NCBI GenBank assembly: GCA_029974035.1
Contig: JARKQG010000027.1
Span: 1 to 51,149, forward strand
DNA length: 51,149 nt
Reading direction: 5' to 3'
Source of the DNA: Eubacteriales bacterium
GTDB taxonomy: Bacteria; Bacillota_A; Clostridia; Christensenellales; Aristaeellaceae
Shown: piece by piece, positions 34,049-42,359 of the stretch
Layout of the letters: each line of letters begins with the position of its first letter
Numbering within the stretch: position 1 is the first letter of the stretch
Notes under the pieces: generated by a model
What the model saw: only the letters and a program-made list of their open reading frames with translations
Database searches by the model: none
Told to the model about the DNA's origin: nothing
Made by a program: the position numbers and the translations under genes

Positions 34049-34804
34049 TCACTCACCCCCCAAATACGCCTGGATGACGGCCGGGTTCCTTTGGATCTCG
34101 GCGGGCGTCCCTTCGGCGAGCTTCTGGCCGTAGTTGAGCACGAACAGCCGGTCCGTCACATCCATGACCAGCTTCATGTCGTGTTCGACGATCAGGATGG
34201 TGACGCCTGTCTTCAGGATCTTGCGCAGCAGGGCGTTCAGCGCCTCCTTCTCCCGGGAGTTCATCCCCGCCGCGGGTTCGTCCAGCAGGATGAGCTTGGG
34301 GTTGGAGGCGAGGCCGCGCACGATCTCCAGCAGCCGCTGCTGGCCGTAGCTGAGAGAGCCCGCCGCCTGTTCGGCGTTCCCGTCCAGGTTGACAAACGCC
34401 AGCCATTCGTGGGCCTTTTCGCGGGCCTCGCGCTCCTCGCGGCGCTCTTTTCCGGTGCGCAAAAGCGATGCGAAGAAGCCGGCCTCAAGCCTCGGGTGCA
34501 TGCCCACCATGACGTTCTCCACCACGCTCATCTTGCGGAACAGGTTGATGACCTGGTACGTGCGGGCGATGCCCGCGGCATTGATCTGGAAGGGCTTCAT
34601 GCCCTCAATGTGCTTCCCGTCAAACACAATGGAGCCGCTGTCGGGCTTGTACACGCCGCTGATGAGGTTGAAAAACGTGGTCTTGCCCGCGCCGTTGGGG
34701 CCGATCAGGCCGTTGATCTTGTGCGCCTCGATGGCGGTGGAGACGTTATTGATCGCCTTCAGGCCGCCAAAGCTGAGGCAGAGGCTGTCGATCTCAAGCA
34801 ACAT
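34049..34804 (-). CDS. livG: Branched-chain amino acid-type ABC transporter ATPase
   Basis: 251 residues, LivG type. Walker A GPNGAGKTT, signature LSYGQQRLLEIVRGL and Walker B LILLDEPAAGMN are present, and a charged insert around residues 125-145 (RTGKERREEREAREKAHEW) fits the LivG subfamily. ATG 34804 overlaps the end of LivM by 11 nt, and AAAAGGGGGACAGG lies upstream within that gene. Its partner ATPase LivF follows directly. Confidence 0.9.
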   Translation of the reverse strand: MLLEIDSLCLSFGGLKAINNVSTAIEAHKINGLIGPNGAGKTTFFNLISGVYKPDSGSIVFDGKHIEGMKPFQINAAGIARTYQVINLFRKMSVVENVMVGMHPRLEAGFFASLLRTGKERREEREAREKAHEWLAFVNLDGNAEQAAGSLSYGQQRLLEIVRGLASNPKLILLDEPAAGMNSREKEALNALLRKILKTGVTILIVEHDMKLVMDVTDRLFVLNYGQKLAEGTPAEIQRNPAVIQAYLGGE

Positions 34805-35780
34805 CAATCCTGTCCCCCTTTTGCCGGTTGGTCACCTTTGCGAAGAGGCTTTTCAGGCTTCCGTAGAGGCCGCCCGGCATGGTAACCACTACGATCAGCA
34901 GCAATATGCCGTACATCAGCATCTGGTACTGCTCAAACATGCGCAGACCCTCGATCAGCATCAGCACCACCACCACGCCCACGATCGGCCCCGCGATGGA
35001 GCCGGTACCGCCAAAGAGCATCATCGTCACAAACATGACCGACTGCTTCTGGGTAAAGGTATCCGGCCCGATGTAGCGCATCAGGTGGGCGTACATGGCC
35101 CCCGCAAACCCCGTGTAGAACGCGCTGACCGCGAAGGCCATCACCTTGTACTTGGTGACGTCGATGCCCATGCCGCCCGCGGCGACCGGGTTTTCGCGGA
35201 TGGCGATCCAGGCTCGGCCCACCTTGGAATTGACCATCAGGTACTTGGCCGCGAGAAACAGCACCACCGCCGCCAGACCAAAGTAATAGAAGCTGGTGTA
35301 GTCGCTCAGTTCAAGGCCGAAGATGCTGATGCTCGGGGCGAAGAGCCCCACGGCGTTGCCGGTGACCCCGCCGGGGGAATTCAGCAGCAGCGTGTAGACG
35401 ATTTCGCCGAAGGCGATGGTCGCCAGCGACAGAAAGTGGAACACCAGCTTCGAGGCCGGATAGGCGATGATGGCTCCGACGATGGTCGCCAGCACCGACG
35501 CGATCAGCATCGTGGCAAAGACCGGCAGCCCGAAGTACTTGTTCAGCATCACGGAGCCGTAGGCGCCGATGGCGAAAAACGCCGCGTGCCCCATGGAAAT
35601 CTGGCCGCAATACCCAAAATCGATGTCGAGGCCCGAGGCGGCGATGGTGTACAGCATCGCGACGCAGGCGACCAAAATGCCGTAGTTGAAGCCGACGGCG
35701 GTCATGATCGGCGGCAGCAGGAGAAACAGCGCCGCCAGCGCGACCTTGCCGGGCATGTTCTTCTTCATAATGGAATTCAT
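34794..35780 (-). CDS. livM: Branched-chain amino acid-type ABC transporter permease LivM
   Basis: 328 residues with eight to ten membrane helices. Family signatures are CGQISMGHAAFFAIGAYGS near residue 60 and RAWIAIRENPVAAGGMGIDVTKYK near 200, the latter being the ATPase-contact loop. I chose ATG 35780 (MNSIMKKN) because GAGGAG is seven bases upstream; the ATG two codons earlier is too close to that site. It follows LivH after 11 nt. Confidence 0.9.
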   Translation of the reverse strand: MNSIMKKNMPGKVALAALFLLLPPIMTAVGFNYGILVACVAMLYTIAASGLDIDFGYCGQISMGHAAFFAIGAYGSVMLNKYFGLPVFATMLIASVLATIVGAIIAYPASKLVFHFLSLATIAFGEIVYTLLLNSPGGVTGNAVGLFAPSISIFGLELSDYTSFYYFGLAAVVLFLAAKYLMVNSKVGRAWIAIRENPVAAGGMGIDVTKYKVMAFAVSAFYTGFAGAMYAHLMRYIGPDTFTQKQSVMFVTMMLFGGTGSIAGPIVGVVVVLMLIEGLRMFEQYQMLMYGILLLIVVVTMPGGLYGSLKSLFAKVTNRQKGDRIDVA

Positions 35781-35791
35781 AGGCATGCTCC

Positions 35792-36664
35792 TCACTCCGT
35801 GATGGCGCGCTCGTTGAACAGGCCCGTCGGCTTGACGAACAGGAAGATCAACAGCACCGCGTAGGAAATCATGTCCTTGTACACCGAGGACAGGTAGCTG
35901 GCCGTCAGCGTTTCGATGAGGCCCAGGAGGATGCCGCCCACGATGGCGCCGTACATGTTCCCGTAGCCGCCCATGATGGCGCCCGCAAAGCCCTTGCGGC
36001 CGATGGTCGAGCCCAGCATGATGAACACGCCGTAGATCGGCCCCAGAAGGATGCCCGCCAGGGCCGCCATGCCGGCGGCGATGGCCCAGGTGACCCCCGT
36101 GCTCAGCGATGTGTTGACGCCGCAGGCCTGCGCGGCCTTGGTGTCCATCGCCGCGGCGCGCATGGCGGTGCCAAAGCGCGTGTGCTTCATAAACAGGTGC
36201 AGCCCCACCATGCACAAAAACGAGGACGCAATGCAAAAGACCGATTCAGTCTGTATCTTCACGCCGAAAATCCGCAGGGAGGAGACGCCGAACACCGGCG
36301 GGTAGTTGAGCATCTTGGTGCTCCAGATCGCCTGAATGGTGTTCTGCAGAATGTAGGAAACCGCGATGGTGGCCAGCACCACATAGATGGCCAGCACGTT
36401 CTTGTTCTGCAATTTCCGGATCACAAAGTGCTCCAGGCCGAGCCCGAACGCGGCGGCGCACGCCATGGTCAGGATCACGGCCACCGGGAAGGGCAGTTTG
36501 AGCATTGTGTAAAACGTATAGCCCAGAAACGCGCCGAGCGTCAGAACATCGCCCTGCGCAAAGTTCATCAATCCCGACGCCTTGTAGATGATGCTGTACC
36601 CCAGGGCGATCAAGCCGTAGATACAGCCAATGACAAAGCCTGAAACGAGGACCTGCGTGAGCAT
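35792..36664 (-). CDS. livH: Branched-chain amino acid-type ABC transporter permease LivH
   Basis: 290 residues, about eight membrane helices. LivH signatures are GLIALGYSIIYKASGLMNFAQGD at the N-terminus and FGTAMRAAAMDTKAAQACGVN in the ATPase-contact loop. ATG 36664 follows AGAGGGGACGGCCTG. The gene is separated from the substrate-binding protein by a 107-nt gap that carries a strong hairpin. Confidence 0.9.
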   Translation of the reverse strand: MLTQVLVSGFVIGCIYGLIALGYSIIYKASGLMNFAQGDVLTLGAFLGYTFYTMLKLPFPVAVILTMACAAAFGLGLEHFVIRKLQNKNVLAIYVVLATIAVSYILQNTIQAIWSTKMLNYPPVFGVSSLRIFGVKIQTESVFCIASSFLCMVGLHLFMKHTRFGTAMRAAAMDTKAAQACGVNTSLSTGVTWAIAAGMAALAGILLGPIYGVFIMLGSTIGRKGFAGAIMGGYGNMYGAIVGGILLGLIETLTASYLSSVYKDMISYAVLLIFLFVKPTGLFNERAITE

Positions 36665-36727
36665 CAGGCCGTCCCCTCTCTTTCTGTCCAAACGTAAGCC
36701 GACCGATCCCCGGTCCGGGGTAGGAAT

Positions 36728-36751
36728 GCGGGGAGGCGGGTGCCTCCCCGC
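36728..36751 (-). terminator. Hairpin between livK and livH
   Basis: Ten-bp perfect stem GCGGGGAGGC with a 4-nt loop, 20 nt after the livK stop on the minus strand, with only ATTCCTACC after it. Like the hairpin after phnD it probably stabilises or partly terminates the binding-protein message. Confidence 0.55.
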
Positions 36752-36771
36752 GGGAACCGGTGGAGGAGACC

Positions 36772-37962
36772 TCAGGCCGCCAGGCCGGAAGCCGTCATGA
36801 CGGCGCCGTAGCCCTCGCTGCCCTGCCACTTGTCAAAGGTGGTGTACTTCTGGCTGTCAATGACGAAGATGTTGAACTCGTGGAGGCCTTCGCCGTCGCC
36901 CTTTGTAAAGTCCTGCAGGCCCGCCAGCGTCGGAATGCCGCTGAGCGTACCCACCGCGTTTTTGACCGCCTCGCCGTCGGTGGAGCCGGCGGCCTCGAGG
37001 GCGGCCCTGAGCACCGTCATGCTGTCATAGGCGCGGTACGCGCAGTCGGAAACCGGCAGCGTGCCGAACTCGGCCTGATAGGCTTCCAGGAACGCGCGGA
37101 CGGCGGGATCGTCGCAGTCTTCCACGTTGGTGTATGTCAGGTAGGGATAGGCAAAGGCAAAGCCGTTGGAGGCGTCGCCCGCCACCTGCAGCGCGTCCAC
37201 CTGGTAGAGGTCCTTGGTGAAGCACAGGCCCTCAAAGCCGAACTGGCGCAGCTGCTTGGCAATCAGCGGCTGAGTGGGGCCGAAGGTGGAGATGAACATC
37301 ACCTGCGCGCCGGAGGAGATCATCTTGGCCACCTGGCCGGAGAAATCGGTGTTGCCCTCGGCGTAGCTCTCCGAGGCGGTGATCTCGATGCCCGCCTCCT
37401 GGCACAGCGCCGTCATGGTCTTGACGCCCGCCACGGCGGCGTCATCCTGTCCGGCGAAGATCGCGATCTTGGTCACGCCCAGGTCCTGGAGCTTTTTCAC
37501 CACCAGCGGCAGCGCAAAGTCGTTGTTCTGGCAGGCGCGGAACACGTACTCCCAGCCCTGCTTCATCCATGTCGGGCTGGTGCCGGTGCCGAAGACGGGA
37601 ACCTTCGCATCGTTGAAGATGGCGCTGGAAGACAGGACGCAGCTGGAGATGCAGGAGCCGATGACGCCCTGAACCTTGTCCACCTGCACCAGCTTTGTGG
37701 CCACCTTCACGGCCTCTTCCGGGGAACCCTGATCGTCGTAGGAGACCAGGCGGATCTGCTTGCCCAGAATGCCGCCCGCCTCGTTGATCTGCTTGACGGC
37801 CAGCTTAACGGCGTTGAGCGCGCACTCGCCGGGCTGCGCGTTGGTGCCTGTCAGCGGCTGGGGGCAGCCGATGACGTACTCGTCCGCCGCCAGCGCGGCG
37901 GGGGCGGCCATCATCGACAGGGCCAGCACCAGGCTGAGAACCAGGGGCAGAAGCTTCTTCAT
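36772..37962 (-). CDS. livK: Branched-chain amino acid-type ABC transporter substrate-binding protein
   Basis: 396 residues with a signal peptide (MKKLLPLVLSLVLALSMMAA, cleavage after ALA near residue 25). The type I periplasmic-binding fold shows the LivK pattern: GCPQPLTGTNAQPGECALNAVKLAV, KQIRLVSYDDQGSPEEAVKVATKLV, GSCISSCVLSSSAIFND. The last string aligns with the loop that binds the alpha-carboxylate and amino groups of amino acids and is cysteine-rich here. ATG 37962 has AAGGAGG eight bases upstream. It lies 71 nt after the LarA-like gene, which suggests co-transcription. Confidence 0.9.
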   Translation of the reverse strand: MKKLLPLVLSLVLALSMMAAPAALAADEYVIGCPQPLTGTNAQPGECALNAVKLAVKQINEAGGILGKQIRLVSYDDQGSPEEAVKVATKLVQVDKVQGVIGSCISSCVLSSSAIFNDAKVPVFGTGTSPTWMKQGWEYVFRACQNNDFALPLVVKKLQDLGVTKIAIFAGQDDAAVAGVKTMTALCQEAGIEITASESYAEGNTDFSGQVAKMISSGAQVMFISTFGPTQPLIAKQLRQFGFEGLCFTKDLYQVDALQVAGDASNGFAFAYPYLTYTNVEDCDDPAVRAFLEAYQAEFGTLPVSDCAYRAYDSMTVLRAALEAAGSTDGEAVKNAVGTLSGIPTLAGLQDFTKGDGEGLHEFNIFVIDSQKYTTFDKWQGSEGYGAVMTASGLAA

Positions 37963-38033
37963 GACCATTTCCTCCTTATAATCGGGTCCGTATCGCAAAG
38001 GCTTTCAGCCTTTGTTGCGGTGGAAATGCGGCT

Positions 38034-39332
38034 TCACCAGAGATTGCCTTCGGCATCGAAGGGCCAGTCCTCCGGCGGGCCGATCACCTCCAGGTTGGGG
38101 TCGGCCGAGGCTTCGGCCAGGAGCGCCTCGCTCATCCGGATCTCCCCGATGTGCTTGGTGTCCCGGATGCGGACGACCCGCGGGTGTTCTCGGTCAATGT
38201 AGTTGCAGGTGCGCAGCGCAATCTGAATGCAGGCCCTGTCCGAGGCCGCAAACAGCGGGATCTTGGGCGTGCACAAAACCGTGCTCGTGACCACGTTGGG
38301 AAACGTGGCGTTTACGTCGATTTTGTCCACCAGCCGCTTGGTGGTCACGTCCGCGAGGCCGATGCCGTTGCAGTTGCCGTGGGTTTCCTCCGTAAGATCG
38401 AGCACGGCAATGTGCTGCGCCCGCAGTTTTCCCTTCATATGGGGCACCGCAAAGCGGCCGGTGATGTGCGGGTCCATGCCGTCGCCGCTCATGTCCTTGC
38501 CGATGCGGTCCACCACCAGCAGGTCCAGGTCGTGGGTGTGGATCTTCCCCATCCGGCTGCGGGCGTAGTCCAGAAGCCGCGGCTCCTCCCGCCAGATCTC
38601 CTCCGCCGTCAGCGCGCGGACGAGGCATGTATCGTCAAACGCGTTCTCCACCAGGCCGACGCCCAGCGCGATCGGCGCGTGGTCAAAGACCACCCGGCCG
38701 ATCATCGGCAGCAGGCGTCCGAGGTCGGAAAACCCATCCCGGTGCACCTGCTCCGCGCCATGCTGCTTGCCCAGGCCGATCACCGACATCTTCATGAGGC
38801 CGCTTTCGTAGGGCCCTTCAAAGGCGGTGTGCGGCTTGACGCGGTTGCACAGAATCACCGCGTCGGCCGCGCAGGCGTACCTGTCCCCGTAGACGCGCAT
38901 GCCCTCCGGCGTATCCCCCAGATAAACCGTCTCCATGGTGGCGCGGATCGGGCAGCCCATGGTCTCCTCCGTGATGCCGTACCCGGCGAGGATGCCCCGC
39001 TGCCCCTCGGCCGTGGCGCCGCCGTGGCTGCCCATGGCCGGAAAGACGAAGGGATGGGCGCCCCGCATTTTGACGAAATCCGCAATGGCGCGGATCACGG
39101 CGGCATAATTTGTCACACCGCGGCTGCCGGCGGTGATGGCCACGGACATGCCGGGCCGGATGCGCTGCATCACCGCGTCGCGGCCCAGTTCGGACCGCAC
39201 GGCGGCCGGAATATCCTGCGGCTGTATGTGCGCGTCATCCAGCCGCTGCCGCGCCGGAAACATGCGCGGCAGCGCGACGTCCGCCGCCAGCCGATCGGTG
39301 ACTTTGCCGCGAACCTCCGTATCGAGCGCCAT
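38034..39332 (-). CDS. LarA-like (lactate racemase family, DUF2088) enzyme
   Basis: 432 residues of the lactate racemase superfamily, whose studied members use a nickel-pincer nucleotide to racemise or epimerise alpha-hydroxy acids. Visible family marks are TAGSRGVTN (68-76), GSHGGAT with His103, and NRVKPHTAFEG with His168, followed by a conserved GLMKMSVIGLGKQ where a lysine would carry the cofactor. The spacing of that segment differs from LarA of Lactobacillus, so this is a divergent branch. The cofactor-making genes larB, larC and larE are not in the window. ATG 39332 follows AGGGAGGCGTGGAGCC. It sits between a UxaA dehydratase and a Liv importer, so a sugar-acid epimerase is plausible. 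Confidence 0.78.
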   Translation of the reverse strand: MALDTEVRGKVTDRLAADVALPRMFPARQRLDDAHIQPQDIPAAVRSELGRDAVMQRIRPGMSVAITAGSRGVTNYAAVIRAIADFVKMRGAHPFVFPAMGSHGGATAEGQRGILAGYGITEETMGCPIRATMETVYLGDTPEGMRVYGDRYACAADAVILCNRVKPHTAFEGPYESGLMKMSVIGLGKQHGAEQVHRDGFSDLGRLLPMIGRVVFDHAPIALGVGLVENAFDDTCLVRALTAEEIWREEPRLLDYARSRMGKIHTHDLDLLVVDRIGKDMSGDGMDPHITGRFAVPHMKGKLRAQHIAVLDLTEETHGNCNGIGLADVTTKRLVDKIDVNATFPNVVTSTVLCTPKIPLFAASDRACIQIALRTCNYIDREHPRVVRIRDTKHIGEIRMSEALLAEASADPNLEVIGPPEDWPFDAEGNLW

Positions 39333-39352
39333 GGCTCCACGCCTCCCTCCCG

Positions 39353-40852
39353 CTACAAGAGCACGCCGTTTTTGAAGATCATGATCTCCCGGCTGTCGTT
39401 GCTCTCGTTTTTTGTCCGGTACCGGCCGGACGCCGTTTCAAGGAGCAGGGCCCAGAGCGCGTCCCTGAGCTCGTCCATCGTCTGCCCGCTCAGCAGCGTT
39501 CCCGCGTCAAAGTCGATCCACTTCGGCTTCCTGCGCGTCAGCTCGCTGTTGGACGCGATCTTGATGACCGGCGCCACGGTGCCCAGCGGGTTTCCCCTGC
39601 CGGTGGTGAACAAAATGATCTGAACCCCTGCGGCCACCAGGTCCGTAATGGATACGCTGTCGTTCCCTGGCCCGGTCAGCAGGTTCAGGCCGGGCGTCGC
39701 GCACCGCTCACCGTAATCGAGGGTGCCGGTGACGGTGGCATGCCCTCCCTTCTGGATGCAGCCCAGCGACTTCTCCTCCAGCGTGGTGATGCCCCCCTCC
39801 AGGTTGCCGGGCGAGGGGTTTTTGTCGATGGGCTGTCCGTAGCCCATGTAGTATTCCTTGAAGCCGTTCACCAGCCGGACAATCTCTCCGAACACCTTCT
39901 CATCCCGGGCGCGCGCCATCAGGTGCTGCTCCGCGCCGAACATCTCCGGCACTTCGGTCAAAACCGCGCCGCCGCCCAGCGCGGTGATCCTGTCGGCAAT
40001 CCTGCCGCAGAGCGGGTTGGCCGTAATCCCCGAAAACGCGTCCGAGCCGCCGCACTTGAAGCCGATCGTCAGCTTCGACACCGGACAGGGCTCCCGGCGG
40101 TCGTCCTCCATCGCGCACAGAATTTCGCCGATCAGCATAAGCCCGCGCTCGATCTCGTCCCCTTCTACTTCCTGGGTGATCATGGTCTTGACCCTGCGGC
40201 CGTCCACCGCCCCCAGCACGGGCATGAATTCATCGAGGTTGTTGTTTTCGCAGCCCAAGCTCACGATCAGCACGCCCCCCGCGTTGGGATGGCGGATGAT
40301 GCCGCGCAGGAGCCGCTGCGTGGTCTGATGGTCGTCGCCCAGTTGGGAGCAGCCCGCGTTGTGGGGCAGCGCGTGGATTCCGTCGCACCGGCCCGCAAAC
40401 CGCTTCTGCGCCGCTTCCGCGAGGCGCCGCACATCGGAATTGACGCAGGATACGGTGGGAACAATCCACAGTTCATTGCGGATGCCCACGGTCCCATCCT
40501 GGCGGAGATAGCCGTCAAACCTGTCCCGGACCCCGGACACATCCTCCTTGCGCGCAGCTTCCGGCCGGTATTCGTACTGCTCAAGCCCATCGAGATTCGA
40601 TTCCATGTTGTGGGTGTGCACCCATTCCCCGGCCCCGATCTCCCTGGTCGCACGCCCGATCGGCGCGCCGTATTTGACAATCTTTTCTCCGGTTCGGATG
40701 GTTTGAAGGGCAAACTTGTGCCCAAAAGGGATATCCTCAACCAGCCGCACGCCTTCGCCCTGCATACGGATGGTCTCGCCGCTTGAGATCGCCTCCACCG
40801 CAATCGCCACGTTGTCATGCTCGTCAATTTTCATCGCTATGTGCTTATCCAT
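39353..40852 (-). CDS. UxaA-family sugar-acid dehydratase (altronate/galactarate dehydratase-like)
   Basis: 499 residues with both parts of the family: an N-terminal SAF domain (about 5-85, KIDEHDNVAIAVEAISSGETI) and the large metal-dependent dehydratase domain. Conserved stretches are HNAGCSQLGDDHQTT, VSLGCENNN and FKCGGSDAFSGITANP. Known members dehydrate D-altronate or D-galactarate to 2-keto-3-deoxy acids. The start is unsure: ATG 40852 is listed, GTG 40876 has AGGGAG at good distance, and ATG 40834 fits the family N-terminus. It is the first catabolic gene after the GntR regulator and 20 nt upstream of the LarA-like gene. Confidence 0.87.
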   Translation of the reverse strand: MDKHIAMKIDEHDNVAIAVEAISSGETIRMQGEGVRLVEDIPFGHKFALQTIRTGEKIVKYGAPIGRATREIGAGEWVHTHNMESNLDGLEQYEYRPEAARKEDVSGVRDRFDGYLRQDGTVGIRNELWIVPTVSCVNSDVRRLAEAAQKRFAGRCDGIHALPHNAGCSQLGDDHQTTQRLLRGIIRHPNAGGVLIVSLGCENNNLDEFMPVLGAVDGRRVKTMITQEVEGDEIERGLMLIGEILCAMEDDRREPCPVSKLTIGFKCGGSDAFSGITANPLCGRIADRITALGGGAVLTEVPEMFGAEQHLMARARDEKVFGEIVRLVNGFKEYYMGYGQPIDKNPSPGNLEGGITTLEEKSLGCIQKGGHATVTGTLDYGERCATPGLNLLTGPGNDSVSITDLVAAGVQIILFTTGRGNPLGTVAPVIKIASNSELTRRKPKWIDFDAGTLLSGQTMDELRDALWALLLETASGRYRTKNESNDSREIMIFKNGVLL

Positions 40853-40919
40853 GTCGTCGTCTGCGCGCCTCCTCACCGATTCTCCCTGAAAAACTTTATA
40901 TATTTTAGTTTTTGCGTTG

Positions 40920-40929
40920 TGATATATCA
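40920..40929. promoter_or_regulatory. TGATATATCA palindrome, probable GntR operator
   Basis: A perfect 10-bp palindrome in the AT-rich leader (40895-40930) between the GntR gene and the dehydratase, in which TATATAAA could serve as -10 for the minus-strand operon. A nine-of-ten match is found upstream of the GntR gene itself. Confidence 0.55.
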
Positions 40930-40962
40930 GTGTCCGTAAAAAAAGACCGGCCGCGTTTTTCC

Positions 40963-41604
40963 TCAGGAATAGTACCTGAAGGCGACTTCCTTGGCGCGGC
41001 GCACGTGTTCCCGCGCGGCCCGTTCCACCTTGTCGTGGTCCTGCTCAATCAGCGCGCTGATGATCTCCATATGCTCGCTCATCGCGCACAGGTATTCTTC
41101 GTTCTTCCGGTTTGTGCGCATGCGCAGCCGCTGGCTGTGGTCGTAGACATTTTGCAGCATGGCCCGTAAAAACACGTTGCGGCAGGTGGAGAGAATCCTG
41201 CTGTGCAGCTCCCGGTCCAACTCGATAAACTGATCGCGGATGTCGGCGGCGTTGGCCTCCTCGGGCGACGTGGGCAGCGCGAGATAGGCATCGCGCATCT
41301 TGTAGAGCCATTCCCTGGGCAGGCGCTCGCACGCCTGGGCGGTAATGCGCGGCTCGTTCAGCTCGCGCGCCTCGTACTGCCAGTAGATGATGTCAAGGGT
41401 GATCTCCGAAACGATGGTGCCCTTCCTGGCGTATATATACACAAAGCCTTCGCGGCTCAGCTGGACGAGGGCGTCGTGGATGGGCGTCCTGCTGATGCCC
41501 AGTTCCTTTTGCAGCTCGTCTTCGGAAATATCGCTCAGGGGCGGAAGCGCCCCCGTCAGAATCTTCTGCTTGATTGCCTCATACGCTTGATCGCGTTTTT
41601 CCAT
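40963..41604 (-). CDS. GntR-family regulator, FCD (FadR-like) type
   Basis: 213 residues: N-terminal winged helix (AYEAIKQKILTGALPPLSDI, ELGISRTPIHDALVQLSREG, up to about residue 70), then an all-helical FCD ligand domain (FIELDRELHSRILSTCRN, with His, Asp and later HMEII and EHVRRA positions that bind metal in this class). Regulators of this kind respond to organic or sugar acids and commonly repress the adjacent catabolic genes. ATG 41604 is used although no clear ribosome-binding site precedes it. It heads the 11-gene minus-strand locus. Confidence 0.9.
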   Translation of the reverse strand: MEKRDQAYEAIKQKILTGALPPLSDISEDELQKELGISRTPIHDALVQLSREGFVYIYARKGTIVSEITLDIIYWQYEARELNEPRITAQACERLPREWLYKMRDAYLALPTSPEEANAADIRDQFIELDRELHSRILSTCRNVFLRAMLQNVYDHSQRLRMRTNRKNEEYLCAMSEHMEIISALIEQDHDKVERAAREHVRRAKEVAFRYYS

Positions 41605-41632
41605 AATTCAAGCATCACGCTCCACATAAAAC

Positions 41633-41642
41633 TGATATTTCA
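41633..41642. promoter_or_regulatory. TGATATTTCA site downstream of GntR promoter
   Basis: Differs from the 40920-40929 palindrome at one position. It lies about 16 nt downstream of the -10 box of the GntR gene, a position suited to autorepression. Confidence 0.5.
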
Positions 41643-41657
41643 CTTATGTACATCGGC

Positions 41658-41686
41658 AGTTTATCACTTCTTCTGCACACTGGCAA
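41658..41686 (-). promoter_or_regulatory. Promoter of the GntR gene
   Basis: Minus-strand TTGCCA (41686-41681), 17-base spacer, TAAACT (41663-41658), about 55 nt before the start codon. Confidence 0.55.
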
Positions 41687-41855
41687 GTTAATAGAACGTA
41701 AACTCTGCGGCGCGTCTTCGGGGATTTCGCCGGCCTGCGCTGATGCGCCGCGCGCTTTCCGCATCCAAACGGCCGGCGTCCGGCCTTTGCGGGCACCGGA
41801 AAAAGTTGGACAATTTCCCCGTCCGCCCCGTCTAATGACCGAAAGGAGGTGCCGG

Positions 41856-42359
41856 ATGGACAACATTGAGCGGGCGCAGTGGCTGGAAGGCGCGATGAAC
41901 CGCTGGGAGCAAAGCCTTCTCAGAACCTGCTACGCCTATCTGGGCGACGCCGCCCTCGCGGAGGATGCGGTGCAGGAAACCTTTCTGAAGGCCTGGAAAG
42001 GGTTCGAGCACTTTCGCGGCGCGTCGCAGGAAAAGACATGGCTGATGCGCATCGCCATCAACACCTGCAAGGATATGCGGCGAAGCGCATGGTTCCGGCG
42101 GATCGATCGGTCCGCCGCGCTCGATCAGCTGCCGGAAGGCACGGCCCCTTTCACCCCGAAGGACGACACCCTGACCCGCACTGTCATGGCGCTGAAGCCC
42201 CGGATCCGGGCGGTGGTGCTGCTCCACTGGTATCAGCAGCTTTCGGCGGAGGAAACGGCCAAGGCGCTCGGGGTGTCACGATCAACGGTATACAATCGGC
42301 TGAACAAGGCGCAGAAGCTTCTGCGAAGGGAATTGGAGGTGTGGCATCGTGAGGATTGA
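41856..42359 (+). CDS. ECF-type RNA polymerase sigma factor
   Basis: 167 residues, group IV sigma factor. Region 2 is seen in LLRTCYAYLGDAALAEDAVQETFLKAWKGFEHFRG and KTWLMRIAINTCKDMRR; region 4 in LKPRIRAVVLLHWYQQLSAEETAKALGVSRSTVYNRLNKAQKLLRREL. ATG 41856 follows GAAAGGAGGTGCCGG. The next gene overlaps by 11 nt and encodes a membrane protein with a cytoplasmic N-terminus, the usual arrangement for a sigma/anti-sigma pair. Confidence 0.92.
   Translation: MDNIERAQWLEGAMNRWEQSLLRTCYAYLGDAALAEDAVQETFLKAWKGFEHFRGASQEKTWLMRIAINTCKDMRRSAWFRRIDRSAALDQLPEGTAPFTPKDDTLTRTVMALKPRIRAVVLLHWYQQLSAEETAKALGVSRSTVYNRLNKAQKLLRRELEVWHRED

Noticed and set aside
36760..39623. Two ~480-codon plus-strand frames opposite livK and the LarA-like gene
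   Set aside because: Shadows with antisense composition; the minus-strand genes have signal peptide, motifs and ribosome sites.
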